NCBI GenBank assembly: GCA_001970855.1
Contig: LSSN01001551.1
Coordinates: 1-20,497, forward strand
Length of the DNA stretch: 20,497 nt
Direction: 5' to 3'
From: Smittium culicis
Lineage: Eukaryota > Kickxellomycota > Harpellomycetes > Harpellales > Legeriomycetaceae
The notes below the pieces were generated by a model, which searched no databases, had not been told where the DNA came from, and saw only the letters and a program-made list of their open reading frames with translations. Below are positions 1-10,214 of this stretch, one piece after another. The position numbers and the translations under genes are program-made. Position 1 is the first letter of the stretch; each line of letters begins with the position of its first letter.

Positions 1-1596
1 ATTTATATATTTTAAGTTCTTAATATTTACTTATTTTAATCATAACTTTGCACTTGAAAATGTAAAAGCTAAGTTCCAATTATTTAATTTTTAAAAGTCG
101 GTTTTGTTTCAGTAAAAAATTTTGTCTCATTTTTAGGCGAAATTCATAATTTAATGTAACTAAATATTGTGCAATTTAATAAGCTAACTTTTGTAAAATA
201 ATATTCTCATTTGAATTTATGGCTATTTTAAATCAAATTTACTTTTATAGCTATATATTTTCTATATAATTGTATATATATCTTTTAGTTTGTAATCTAA
301 AAACATATTCACGGCACTATGTGCGCTATTGATTTTAAAACAATATCATTTTTTTAAACACATTAAAAAAGAGAAATTATAAATAAGATGTCAGGTTTAA
401 TTTTACAGATTTTAAACTCATTTATTTATTTAACATTATAACAAAATTGAGACTAAGTGTAAATATTTTCTTCATCTCTAAAGTATTAGTAGCTTCAATA
501 AAAAATATAAGATCTTACTCTTGTCCATTTTGTTTTAGCATTTTTATTTGATCAACTTGTGTTCCAATTATACTATGTTCTTTTCTTTTTTAATTTCTGG
601 CTTTGTAATTTCTAATAAAAAAAAATTAGCGTGCGGTTTTAATCTAAAAAACTCGATAATTTTCAATATAAAAAATAAAACTATTGATTCTCTAGCACTA
701 CTTTGTGAATTACTTACACCTACTTAATCAAATCAAATAAAATCGGTAGTCATTCCTTTGTCATCTAGTTCCCTTTAAAAGTGAATTTAATAATTCCTTT
801 ATTGGTGAGTTGATTTTTTATTTCAGATATTTTTCAAAAAGTCAATAGTTGGACGAGTCTTGTAATATAATTATTTCTGTTTTATTGATGTTGAGCATAC
901 TTGGGTTGACAAAAATTTTATTTCTTTTAGAGTAATAGTTATGATTCCAAAATGTGCTCTTTTTGAATATAATCGCCCAATGTCAGTAGTTTTAGCGCTA
1001 ATGTATTTTTATGGGTAGTTTTGTGTTGCTCAAATCAATTATGATAACTACTGGTTTTTTTTTCAGAACAGTCATCATTTATAATTATGAAAAATCACTA
1101 ACCTGTATGAAACGTATTTAAAAACATGTATAAGAGCCGCGGATGCATGTTAACAGCTTATAAATATCATTAGCTAATTTAAACTGAAAAGGTGTTAAAG
1201 CGTTGGAATTAGTTACTCGGAATCTGAGTCCCGAGATATGCTAAAGTTTTTTTTTGTCCAATAACAAAATCCATAATTAGTTTTAATCAATATTTTTAAT
1301 ATAATAAAGAATACTACCTAAAATGGATAAATAGATAAATCCCGATATTCAGTGCTATAATGATTCAATTGGTGGATTAATTTGATTCGCGGAGATTTTT
1401 ATAGCAAGCTCTCACTACCTATCTCGGTTTCTTTTTTTTTTTAGCTATAAATTAATTTATCGAATAAAGTATCTGATAAATCTGGTGGAATTGTCTAATG
1501 CGTATTAGCAAATAATATTACTAGTTGAGAAATTACCACTCTTCATAAGATTATCCATTACATGAAACATAACTTAGAGACGAAAAGCTTTTTAAC
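1..1596. other. AT-rich non-coding stretch
   Basis: No reading frame of useful length and no recognisable protein fragment was seen on either strand. The sequence is dominated by A and T runs. A short segment near 950-985 resembles one end of the inverted-repeat element at 8218-8460, and a small CTCGG/CCGAG hairpin lies at about 1217-1236. Neither supports a gene. Confidence 0.6.
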
Positions 1597-1787
1597 TTAT
1601 CCTTTCAGGGGAGGTAGGTGGTTATTTTCCATTTAGAGATTTTAAAATTACGCGAGTTAGTTATAAAAAAAAGATTGCTAAAAACAAATCAATGGTTCTG
1701 AACAATGAGAGGGCTTGTTGCAGTTTAATGTAATTGACCTGAATATTATAAAAATGTTAATATTGTTGGAGGGATTGAAAAGGAATT
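1597..1787 (+). mobile_element. Degraded TTAA-type miniature element, copy 1
   Basis: The left end reads TTAT then CCTTTCAGGGGAGGTAGG, matching the left end of the better-preserved copies (TTAA, CCCTTTC, GGGCGGTAGAC). The right end at about 1765-1787 (GTTGGAGGGATTGAAAAGG) matches their right end (GTTGGGCGGGAAAGGG). The spacing of about 190 bp equals that of the other copies, and an internal GAGTTA...TATA segment also agrees. There is no coding capacity. This is the most diverged copy in the window, so the call rests on the ends, the length and the subterminal sequence together. Confidence 0.5.
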
Positions 1788-2764
1788 TCAATTTTTTTAT
1801 GTATTCGTATAACTATGAAACTATTATTTGTAAAAAAAGAAATGATTTAGATTATTAGTTATTAATTTTTCATGCGAATAATACTTCGCTACTCTTTACA
1901 CTAAAATACAACTCCTACATAAAGTATCACCCAAATTATTACTTAAATTTGTAACTATATTTGCCTAAAGTATCACTTCTTTTTGTACTAAACTTTAAAA
2001 ATAATAAAGTAATTTTTGAATTAGCCAATAAAAACTGCAAAAAAATTTTAAAATATTAATAAGCTATTAGAGAATTTTTATTAAACCATAAAGCTAATTA
2101 CAAACAAAAAAATAGTTATGACCGGATATTTTCCAAAGTAAAAACACTAAGGCTATTAATACCAGAGCAAATGCAAAATACAAGTTTTATAGAGTTTTAG
2201 TTAGTAATTTGATTTTCATGAAAGTATATCTATTAAGATTTATTAAAAAAAGTTTTATATTGAAATATGTTTTATATAGACTAAACTAAATCCTAGAATG
2301 AATGAAAAAGATTATACATCTATAATAAAAAGAATAAACTTTACATCTATTCAAATTTTATAGATAAAAATAAAATTAAGGTTTTTTAATGTTAGTCCAA
2401 ATAATTCGCTATAAAGTGTAAAATGCAAGCCCACTCTTAATATTTTATATGATAATATTTTTTTAGTGTCAGTGTTTCAGGGAGGTAATTTTATAATCCA
2501 ATCATTTGAAAAGTTTTAAAATAATTATTCTGACTATATATGCGAGGTTATTTTAAGGTTCAGAATTTTTACTATTAATTTTCCCTTTGCTTTAAATTTA
2601 AATTTTTTATAAAATTTATTTATAATATACAAAAAATGTATTCAATTGACTTATATAAATAATAATCATTACGAAATTGTATAATAATGCTCAATCTAGT
2701 GTGAATCTTGGAAAGAAAAAAAAACTACACTCTTTTATGTTAAAAATAGTTATTAACTATTTTA

Positions 2765-2812
2765 TATTATAATTTATAACTATTTTTATATATTTTTTAT
2801 TATAATTTATAA
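2765..2812 (+). repeat. Short AT-only direct repeat
   Basis: The 15-mer TATTATAATTTATAA occurs at 2765-2779 and again at 2798-2812, with a partial third copy near 2825. It lies in an almost pure A/T block running to about 2880. It looks like slippage-type low-complexity sequence. Confidence 0.6.
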
Positions 2813-3418
2813 TTTTTTTCATTTTATTATAAATTCTTATTATTGAAAATATAAATAGTATATAAATTATTATAAGCTTACTTTTTAATCATAGTTAAAA
2901 ACTCATTTTATAATTCGAAATCAGAATATTTTTTGAATTTAATAATTTAAATTATGATGCTGGTGATTTATAAACCAATAATATAAATATAATAAAAATA
3001 AAAACCTAGAGACATAAGCACTGCGAATAGGTGCTAAAACAGATTTAAATATCTACAATTAAGACCAAACTTCAATATATAATATAAAATATTTTAAATA
3101 AATTAAATAAACAGACTAAAAGTAATTCGTAAAGAGAAAGTCAAAAATGAATAAATATTCTTGTCCCTAAGGTACTAAAGAGATACATTATTAATCAATT
3201 GTATTTAATTATGTAAAAATGAAGTGTATATATAGACTTTGAATTTTTGAGTAAATATGGAAATTGAGTTCAATAAAGAACTATTAAATTAGGAGGTTTT
3301 ATTTTACCAAGAGATATGATTGAACTGTAATCCGCAATTCCAATAAGTAATATTGTTATATTGAATTAGTGCGGTGATTTTTTTTCAATGAATTTTAGTA
3401 TCTTTGACTAGCTGAAGC

Positions 3419-3440
3419 CTGGTCAAACTTCTGGTCAAAC
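3419..3440 (+). repeat. 10-bp tandem duplication
   Basis: CTGGTCAAAC appears twice, at 3419-3428 and 3431-3440, separated by TT. It is a local duplication with no associated gene. Confidence 0.7.
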
Positions 3441-3737
3441 CTTTTCAACCTCATTTAGAGATTTATTAGTATTGGCGAAAAGTAATATTTGCTTATAAAT
3501 TTTGTAATCTATATTAAATAGTACGATTTTATTAAGTAATTATCTAAAAAAAACTTTAAAATCAACGATAGTTCTTTAATTTTTTACATTGTAAGTAGTT
3601 TTAAGATTTTTATAAAAACATAATTTGCTTTATCAATCTGTTGTTAATTATTCTTTATTGGTTGGTTATATTTTATAGCAATTAAAAATTTACAGCTCTA
3701 TTTCAATTTATCTATTTGCCAATAAGCTAGGTAATTT

Positions 3738-3768
3738 TTGCGCTTGAACCTTCCTGGTTTAACGCAAG
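3738..3768. other. Imperfect hairpin
   Basis: TTGCGCTTGAACC (3738-3750) can pair with GGTTTAACGCAAG (3756-3768), with one bulge and a 5-base loop. It stands out because it is richer in G and C than its surroundings. It could be a remnant of a transposon end. No function is inferred. Confidence 0.35.
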
Positions 3769-4909
3769 AATAAAAAATAAATTTAACATTTTCCATTATT
3801 TTATAAGCATTTTTTATTATTTACATTTCTTATACAACTCTCTGTGAAAAAAAAAATACATTTCTACTACAGTAAAGTAATATTATATTGGTTTATATAA
3901 CTATGATATTTTTTATCGAGTGTAGTTGGATTTTTTAGGTACGTAAAAAAAAGTCTACAGCTCAGGAAATAGTTAAATAAAAGTCTACTGCCCCCGAAAT
4001 TGATGATTTAATTACTTAACGATAATTATAATATATTTGGAATGCTCAGCCTATAGAAATGACTAATTACTAATTCAAACAATGTAAATTTTATTGGTTG
4101 GTTCATTGAATAAAAAAATATGACCACATTTATCATTTTATTTGTTCCACACAATCTCCCATATAGTATGCTTAAATAAATAGGCGGATTAGTAATGAAT
4201 ATAGCCATCATGCGAATATTAAGTATCTTTTCACTGTAGTATGTTTTTTCAAGCATAAAAATAATTTTTACCATAATTTTTTATGAGGATCGGGAAAAAA
4301 TTTGCGTATAACAGTATTTGAGTGTTAGATTTATAAAAAATTATTGGGTCTATAATTAATAATCGTTATTAATAGTTTGTAATAAGAATGTAAAAAAGAT
4401 GTATAGCTCAAGAGTTGACCAAAAATAAATTGAATAAGTTTTGCTCTTCATTTTGTTATACAACGTTTTTGGTATTGGGTTGTAAAACTTAGACTTTTCT
4501 CCTTGCTTTTTATTTATCTTCAATCCGCTTTTATTTTAAAAAACAACCGTTAATTTTATTTTATATCAAGAAAAAACAATTAGTAATCGCCCCTAATACA
4601 TAGAAAATAAAATATGTAGTAAAAGTGCTCTTATAAACATTGAATTTGTTTAAAGGATAGTAATAGAATTGAAAGAAAATAATTTTAAGATCTATAGTTT
4701 TTCAGGTTAGTAATTAGTAATATTTTTTGATTGATACGTTTGATTTACTAATTATATTCAACTGGTCACTTTTTAAAAATGTAGTAATAGAATTATGATC
4801 AAATTTTCATAATACAAGCGTTGATACTCAAAATAGTCATTAGTACAATCCAATTCAAGGTTTAATTATAGGCAAAAATCTGAGACTAGTAAAATTAAAG
4901 GCTTATCTA

Positions 4910-4926
4910 ATTATTATTATTATTAT
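4910..4926 (+). repeat. (ATT)n microsatellite
   Basis: Five ATT units plus AT form a short simple-sequence repeat in non-coding DNA. Confidence 0.8.
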
Positions 4927-5230
4927 AAACTTGAACATATTTCAAAAAAAAAATACGTAAATAGCTGTATTAATATATCTCCGAACTTGTGACAAAAAAG
5001 AATTTGTCCAATTTTATTTGTTCAAATTTTAATAAGATTCATCATAGGTTATTTTGAATGTGTTTGGTAAGATTTTTTTCTCAATAAATAAATACAGGTT
5101 AGATAAGAGGAATCTTTGGATAACTTGAAAACTTTTAATAGAAAATTTACTAGTATTACTAAATTATAATATTTTGCGTTATAATATAATATAATACGTA
5201 TTATTATTTTTACGAGTGGAACTCGTGAAT

Positions 5231-5885
5231 TTTTTTTTATAATCTCGGAATTTTATTGGTACGATAACAATAAATGAAAATTTGTGGTAAAGTAAACTAA
5301 AAAATTAGTCAAGTTGACGCAAGGCATTAAAAAACTAATATCCTAATAAAAATAAATTCCTCTACTGGTCTGCTGTCCGCGTACCTAAAGGGAAATGGGA
5401 TCAATCTACCATCCGAAAAATCCACCCAGGAATTGCTTCAAGTATGCTGGATGACTGAAGTTACAATCAGTCATGGAATTAAGCTCATTCCAATAAAATT
5501 GAATTCGTTGATATCATTGAGCTCCTAATCAGAGCCTACATCTAACAGGATTAATAAAAAATAGGCTCCTACTCAAACGCGGTAATTATCGACCTGGCTT
5601 TCCTAAAATAAGCTGCTAAACAGCTGAGGTTCGTATTGCTGTTGAACGCTGGACTTGTGCACAGAGAATGTCTTAGACTGTGCTAAACGATTCGATCTCT
5701 CCTGTTTCTAGACGGTCCTCATCTGATATTGCAGTTCTATAAATCGCTGATGTTGCCTTCACTATCCCCGACCAAGGATAGTGCTATGCTATGTGAAATT
5801 TTAGTATGGTGTACTTAGAAAAATACACTACTTAAGCTCCCAAACCACGGCAAGGTATTTCACTCTTAGGTGAATGGAACTTTTT
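5231..5885 (+). repeat. Dispersed ~650-bp repeat, copy A
   Basis: This block is clearly richer in G and C than its flanks and aligns along its length, in the same orientation, with 12941-13955. Shared landmarks in order are TTGG(T/A)(G/C)CGATAA-like sequence near 5256, CTAATAAAAATAAA near 5343, CGTACCTAAAGG near 5379, ATCAATCTACC near 5399, TCATTGAGCTCCTA near 5514, ATCTAACAGG near 5541, ACTTGTGC near 5653, and a CACTA(C/T)TTAAG...CAAGG near 5826-5853. All frames carry stops. A perfect 8-bp stem (CACTATCC 5760-5767 with GGATAGTG 5776-5783) is unique to this copy. Class unknown: it could be a fragment of a larger element, a solo terminal repeat, or an old duplicated gene piece. Confidence 0.75.
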
Positions 5886-8217
5886 AAGTTAATTACTTTT
5901 ATATTCAAAGTAATTACTTGTATTTTTTTTAGTACCTGGATTTTTATCTCGATAGAATTTTTAAATAATGCAATAGAATTTTCAAATAATATTATCAAAT
6001 AAACGCTATTAATAAAGTTAAACTCATTAAAAAAATGGGTCGTATTTGATTTGTTTGTGTTTAAATTTTAAATAATATTAAAAAAGCCATTTTTAATATT
6101 TTTTGGCATAAAATAAAACCATGAAATAAAGTGTTAGTATTATTTCTTGAATAGCAAAAGATTTACACTGTTATTCAAACTGATAATTAAAATCTTTAAT
6201 TTGATTAAAAGAAAGTTTTTTAATAGAACTATTTAGTATTAAGAGTCGATAATTTCAGAAATATTAAAAATGCTTAATTTTATAATATATACTATTTCTC
6301 ACCTCAATATAAAGTATTTTAAATATGATATAAATCAAAAATCTGAATTTAAAGATTAGTTGAAGGCAAAACTAGCTATTTTAAATATTAAAAAGCAGCA
6401 TAAAAATATTTTAGTCTAATTCTTTTATCTATCATACTATTTATTCCAAAAAAATTAGCATATATGAGTGATTATTTCGAGGAGCAGAACATTTCCTATA
6501 AGCTTTTAGTACATTTTAACATTACTTTTATTATCAATTCTTAATTTAAATTATCATCAAATGTTATATCTTATACATATGATATCTTTACCTAATATAA
6601 ATTAGAAAATAGAATTTCTAAGAAAAAAAATTCCTCTCGCCCTAATAATCTCCCAATATATATAAACATATTTAGTCATGTTATTTTTATAAAGAATTAC
6701 AAATTATGTAATTATTATACAAGATGCCTTATTCACATCTAGCAAAATTAATTAAATATGTGCGAAATCCTTGGATTTAGCAGAAATTGTATTGATTAGT
6801 TTTTATTAGATAAAACTGTTGTCTATGTAAGATGATATGATTGATGGTTTTGTTTAAATAAGTTGATATTATAACTAAAATCAATATGTAATAAAAAATT
6901 AAAAGAAAAAAAGATTATACTTTTCAAAATATTCTCAAGTATATAATTATAATCAATATTCAATATGATTACAAAACTATACTTAAAATTCCTATTAGAG
7001 ATAATGGGATTCTTTTTTAGCAATTTAAAATACCTGGAATTTATTATCGAGTTTATTTTAAAGCATAAAGTGTGTTAAGTGTTAAAAAGTTCATTTTTTA
7101 GTAAAAAAATTTTTTTCGTTGTAAGTTGATTTTTAACTTATGAGAAATATTTCATTAAAAATTTTCTATATAATAAGCATAAGCTATACGGAGTTAATAT
7201 CACCGACTAAATAGGAAAAAAAAAGTTCAATAAATTCTGAATTTACAAGCTCAATAAATATGTGATGAATCAAGTCGAATTTTCACATTATTTTACCTTA
7301 CATAAAAGAATGGCTGTTAATTTTAACTAAAAGGATGTATTTTTAAAAAAAAAAACTTTAGAAACTCTTTTGTGGTGCGGTGATATTTTTAATATGAATT
7401 AGAAAAAACTATTTTCAGCATTTGATAATCTACTCTACAAAAATTTATTATGAAATTTATAAATAAATGCAGAGCTAATGAAAATAAGTAAACTAATACA
7501 AAATATACGTTCCTTGAAATTACATCATATTTTAAGTAAAAGTCATATTTTAATACTTAGCTATCGAGTTAAATGTTGATAGAGTGTTATTAGACACAGC
7601 GCTTTTTTCAGCAATATTACAAATGCAGTTAATTAAAATAAATATAGGCCAAGATTTAACGAATATACTTTTTATTCATGAGCTAGAAAAAATGTAAAAA
7701 TATTTAATGTTACTTATTGAAAATTTTGAAAAAAAACGAAACGGTGAGCTAGTAAAAAAATCTATAGATTAGACAAAAATTAAAAATAATTCTTAAATAA
7801 TAATCAATTAGGTTGCACCTGTTTTCAAAAAATTGATCTTTTAAGCTTGCTCAAATCTAATTCTAAAAAATAAAGAAATTATTTTTTATGTAAATTGATA
7901 ATGAAATTTAATATAAAATTAAGATTTAGCAAGAAAAAAAAACTATTGTATATATTTATGGATAAGTTTAGCTAACTAAATTTATTTTAGAGAAAATATA
8001 AGCCTATAGTAACTGGATTTCTGACTATTTTACAAAAGTCAATCAAAATTTTGAATTTAAAGTTCTATAGTACAGAATTTATAATATATTTAATTTCAGA
8101 GTTGACTACAGTTGAAATATATGAATATAGTAAGAATGGTCGATTTGGAGTTAAAAAATAAGTGGACTGGGTGTAAAACAGTGTAAATTGAATTTAGACC
8201 AATTGATAAAAATTGCA
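5886..8217. other. AT-rich non-coding stretch
   Basis: About 2.3 kb of A/T-dominated sequence with many poly-A and poly-T runs. A short minus-strand frame at 6823-7023 is low complexity and is not called. I see no RNA gene or repeat boundary here. Confidence 0.6.
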
Positions 8218-8460
8218 TATGGGATATTCTATACGAAGAGAGCACTTTTATGTATAAAGAGTTAAAGTGTATGATTTTTCACATTTAGTTAATGCCCAGT
8301 AAATAAAATCTAGTATTTTTTTAGCAAATGATACTTTCAGAATTAAATAGATAATGGAGACGCATTTTCAATTCCGTCAATATTATTTGATATTTTTTAA
8401 TGCCCAAGCCAATAACATTAAACTGCAACAAAGTGCTCTCTTCGTTTAGAATCCCCCATA
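8218..8460. mobile_element. Inverted-repeat miniature element flanked by TA
   Basis: Two terminal inverted repeats of 29 bp, at 8220-8248 and 8430-8458, match at 26 positions. Both contain the core ACGAAGAGAGCACTTT, and the outer ends are TGGG. Each is bordered outside by TA (8218-8219 and 8459-8460), consistent with a TA target duplication as in Tc1/mariner-type elements. The interior of about 180 bp has no reading frame, though TTAATGCCCA occurs twice in direct orientation near 8289 and 8398. Length, ends and lack of coding fit a MITE mobilised in trans. The CATATG palindrome at both ends makes the exact boundary ambiguous by a few bases. Confidence 0.75.
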
Positions 8461-9310
8461 TGGCTTGATCATAAACAAGAATAGATATTAAATCAGCTTA
8501 CATATAAATATTTTTAAAGTAGTTATAAATGTCTAGAACAAAAATAAAAAAAAGAATTATGATATTTTATGATCTACTTTAAAAAAATTTTAGAATTAAA
8601 CCTCATTTATTTTATTGAGAAAAACTTGATTATTTTTGGAATTTTATATGCGAGATTCTTTAAGGAAGAGGAATAAAATTTCCTAAAAATCATATTTGAT
8701 AATATCATTTTGACAATACTATAGATTGTATGTGATAATTCATTTGAAAATACTTACAAATGCAGCTTAAAAATAAAGCTTAAGACTGTGGACAGAAAAT
8801 TCTGTAAAATAAAGGTTCTACGTTACCAAACAAGTCCCAATATACAGGAAATTATGAAATCAGAAAGTTTTTTCTAGTTTATTAGCTCCCCCCCCCTACG
8901 CCCTGTAAAAAGTTTAAATAATTGATCCGTATAAGCTTTATAAAAAAAATTTTTTGCATCTTTTTTTCATAATATCAATGTTTTTAAAAGTCTCGAACAT
9001 AGTTATTTTAACTGAACTAATTTGGCTACACTTGGCATAAATGAAATAGCCAGTCTCTCGGGAAAGATTTTAATAAATAAATTTTTAGTTATTCTCTTTT
9101 CTTACCAAATAAAAAACATTCTTGGATTGTTTTATAAAATAAAAACCTAACAGATAATGACAACAGCTTTACATTCGGTTATTACTATTAATAATATTAG
9201 GCTCATTCGTTGTCCAATAGAATTAAATAATAAATAGGCATCGCTTTACTCAGAATCTAAAAATGACAAAGTAAAATATTTTATTTGTATTTCTTCTAAA
9301 TAGGGAATTA
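8461..9310. other. AT-rich non-coding stretch with a C9 run
   Basis: No gene is seen. A run of nine C at 8888-8896 is conspicuous in such AT-rich DNA. Sequence after it (CTACGCCCTG...TTTAA) faintly resembles the inverted left end of the TTAA element family, but no partner end was found, so a copy is not called. Confidence 0.5.
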
Positions 9311-9466
9311 TTAACCCTTTCATGGGTAACGGTCCGCTATTGTTTCGTCAATTATAGCCGACTGCATTAATTGTATATACTTTAGTAACAAATAGTAAAA
9401 GTAGTTTAAATCACCAACGAATCAGTAAATCAATTGAATTTTAATGGCACTGGGTGGAAATGGAAC
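9311..9466 (+). mobile_element. TTAA-type miniature element, copy 2 (shortened)
   Basis: The left end TTAACCCTTTCATGGG (9311-9326) is identical over 16 bases to the outer end of the copy ending at 13384. An internal ATAGCCGACTG matches the ATAGCCAACTG of that copy. The right end is worn: TGGGTGGAAATGG (9451-9463) stands for TTGGGCGGGAAAGGG, and the right flanking TTAA has become GAAC-like. At about 156 bp it is shorter than the ~195-bp copies, through an internal deletion. It is non-coding. Confidence 0.7.
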
Positions 9467-10038
9467 AAGTGATAAGGAAAGTATTTACATAATTATTTGT
9501 TAATTACAATTAGCTACAGCCCTTGGTTCAGCTTACTAATATGTAAATTTTAATTTACTAAAATCTGATAAAAACCAATTTAATTATATTTATTAACGAA
9601 GATTTATTATAATAGTGTTGCTATTACAAAAGAATCGCCAGTTAAGGAGATTCTTAAAAGTTCCATAAATTATTTTACACAAAACCTTTTTCCTGAAAAT
9701 TCATGATAAAAAAAACATAATGATTGGTATGACTAATATTTTCAGCGTAAATATTCTAATATAGGTTTAAAATAGTTGATTGACTAAGATTTGAATTACT
9801 AAACTCAAAACTTCTATCTTCAAAACTTATGTTTTTATTTTATTAAACGATAAGAAAACTCTATAGGAGTAATTCCCTTTTATCACATAAAGATTTCATA
9901 ACTCATTATATTAAAAAGTCTAATGCTTATAAGCGCACTTGATTCATATTTTCTTTTTTCCTAATAAGAATAAGTTTAGTCAGATTTTTGATTCTAAACA
10001 TTTTATAACTACTGTGGTTAGATTTCTATAATAAATAG

Positions 10039-10047
10039 ACTGACAGT
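10039..10047. promoter_or_regulatory. Dyad site ACTGACAGT (distal)
   Basis: A 9-bp palindrome (ACTG-A-CAGT) 168 bp before the start codon. The same dyad recurs at 10097-10105, centre-to-centre 58 bp, about five and a half helical turns. It is a candidate binding site for a dimeric regulator. It does not contain the CGG triplets typical of Zn2Cys6 proteins, so autoregulation cannot be inferred from it. Confidence 0.35.
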
Positions 10048-10082
10048 ACAATCCTTGAACCAAAAATGAACTAAAATATTCA

Positions 10083-10095
10083 TATAATATATAGA
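10083..10095 (+). promoter_or_regulatory. TATA-like sequence
   Basis: TATAATATATAGA lies about 120-130 bp upstream of the start codon, a plausible place for a fungal core promoter. In DNA this AT-rich the match has little weight on its own. It abuts the proximal dyad site. Confidence 0.3.
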
Positions 10096-10096
10096 G

Positions 10097-10105
10097 ACTG
10101 TCAGT
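10097..10105. promoter_or_regulatory. Dyad site ACTGTCAGT (proximal)
   Basis: Second copy of the ACTG-N-CAGT dyad, 110 bp before the start codon and directly downstream of the TATA-like stretch. The two sites also form a 9-bp inverted repeat with each other, separated by 49 bp. Confidence 0.35.
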
Positions 10106-10214
10106 TAAAATAATACAGCAAACATTTCTCAACCCAGACTGTAAATAATATATTTTAAATACATTTAAAAATTTCCACTTATTCATAATTTAGATTTTTA
10201 CAACAAATACAGAC

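Larger units (their letters stand above)
1788..5230. other. AT-rich gene desert
   Basis: About 3.4 kb with no supportable gene. The longest open frame (4026-4274, minus) has hydrophobic AT-driven composition, no recognisable domain and no homologous second copy, so I do not call it. The stretch holds only low-complexity runs, short tandem repeats and one small hairpin, listed separately. Confidence 0.6.
9467..10214 (+). other. Upstream region of the zinc cluster gene
   Basis: This 750-bp stretch separates the transposon relic from the start codon and must contain the promoter. The minus-strand frame 9980-10186 is a chance AT-rich ORF inside it. No other gene is visible. Confidence 0.5.

Noticed and set aside
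780..980. Another TTAA-family element beginning near 795
   Set aside because: CCTTTATTGGTGAG...TTTCAGATAT has some resemblance to the left end, but there is no TTAA boundary and no matching right end.
1190..1245. Possible tRNA gene
   Set aside because: The CTCGG/CCGAG hairpin and GAATC-like loop cannot be fitted into a cloverleaf with an acceptor stem and a proper anticodon arm.
4026..4274. 82-residue minus-strand ORF
   Set aside because: AT-driven hydrophobic composition, no recognisable domain, and no neighbouring signals beyond chance.
6823..7023. 66-residue minus-strand ORF
   Set aside because: Low-complexity Phe/Ile/Asn-rich translation of AT-rich DNA with no supporting evidence.
8725..8917. 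A sixth TTAA-family element, inverted
   Set aside because: Only one end (CTACGCCCTG...TTTAA, 8895-8917) is suggestive. The other end and the internal block could not be found.
9980..10186. 68-residue minus-strand ORF divergent from the zinc cluster gene
   Set aside because: It overlaps the presumed promoter, has no recognisable domain, and is the length expected by chance here.
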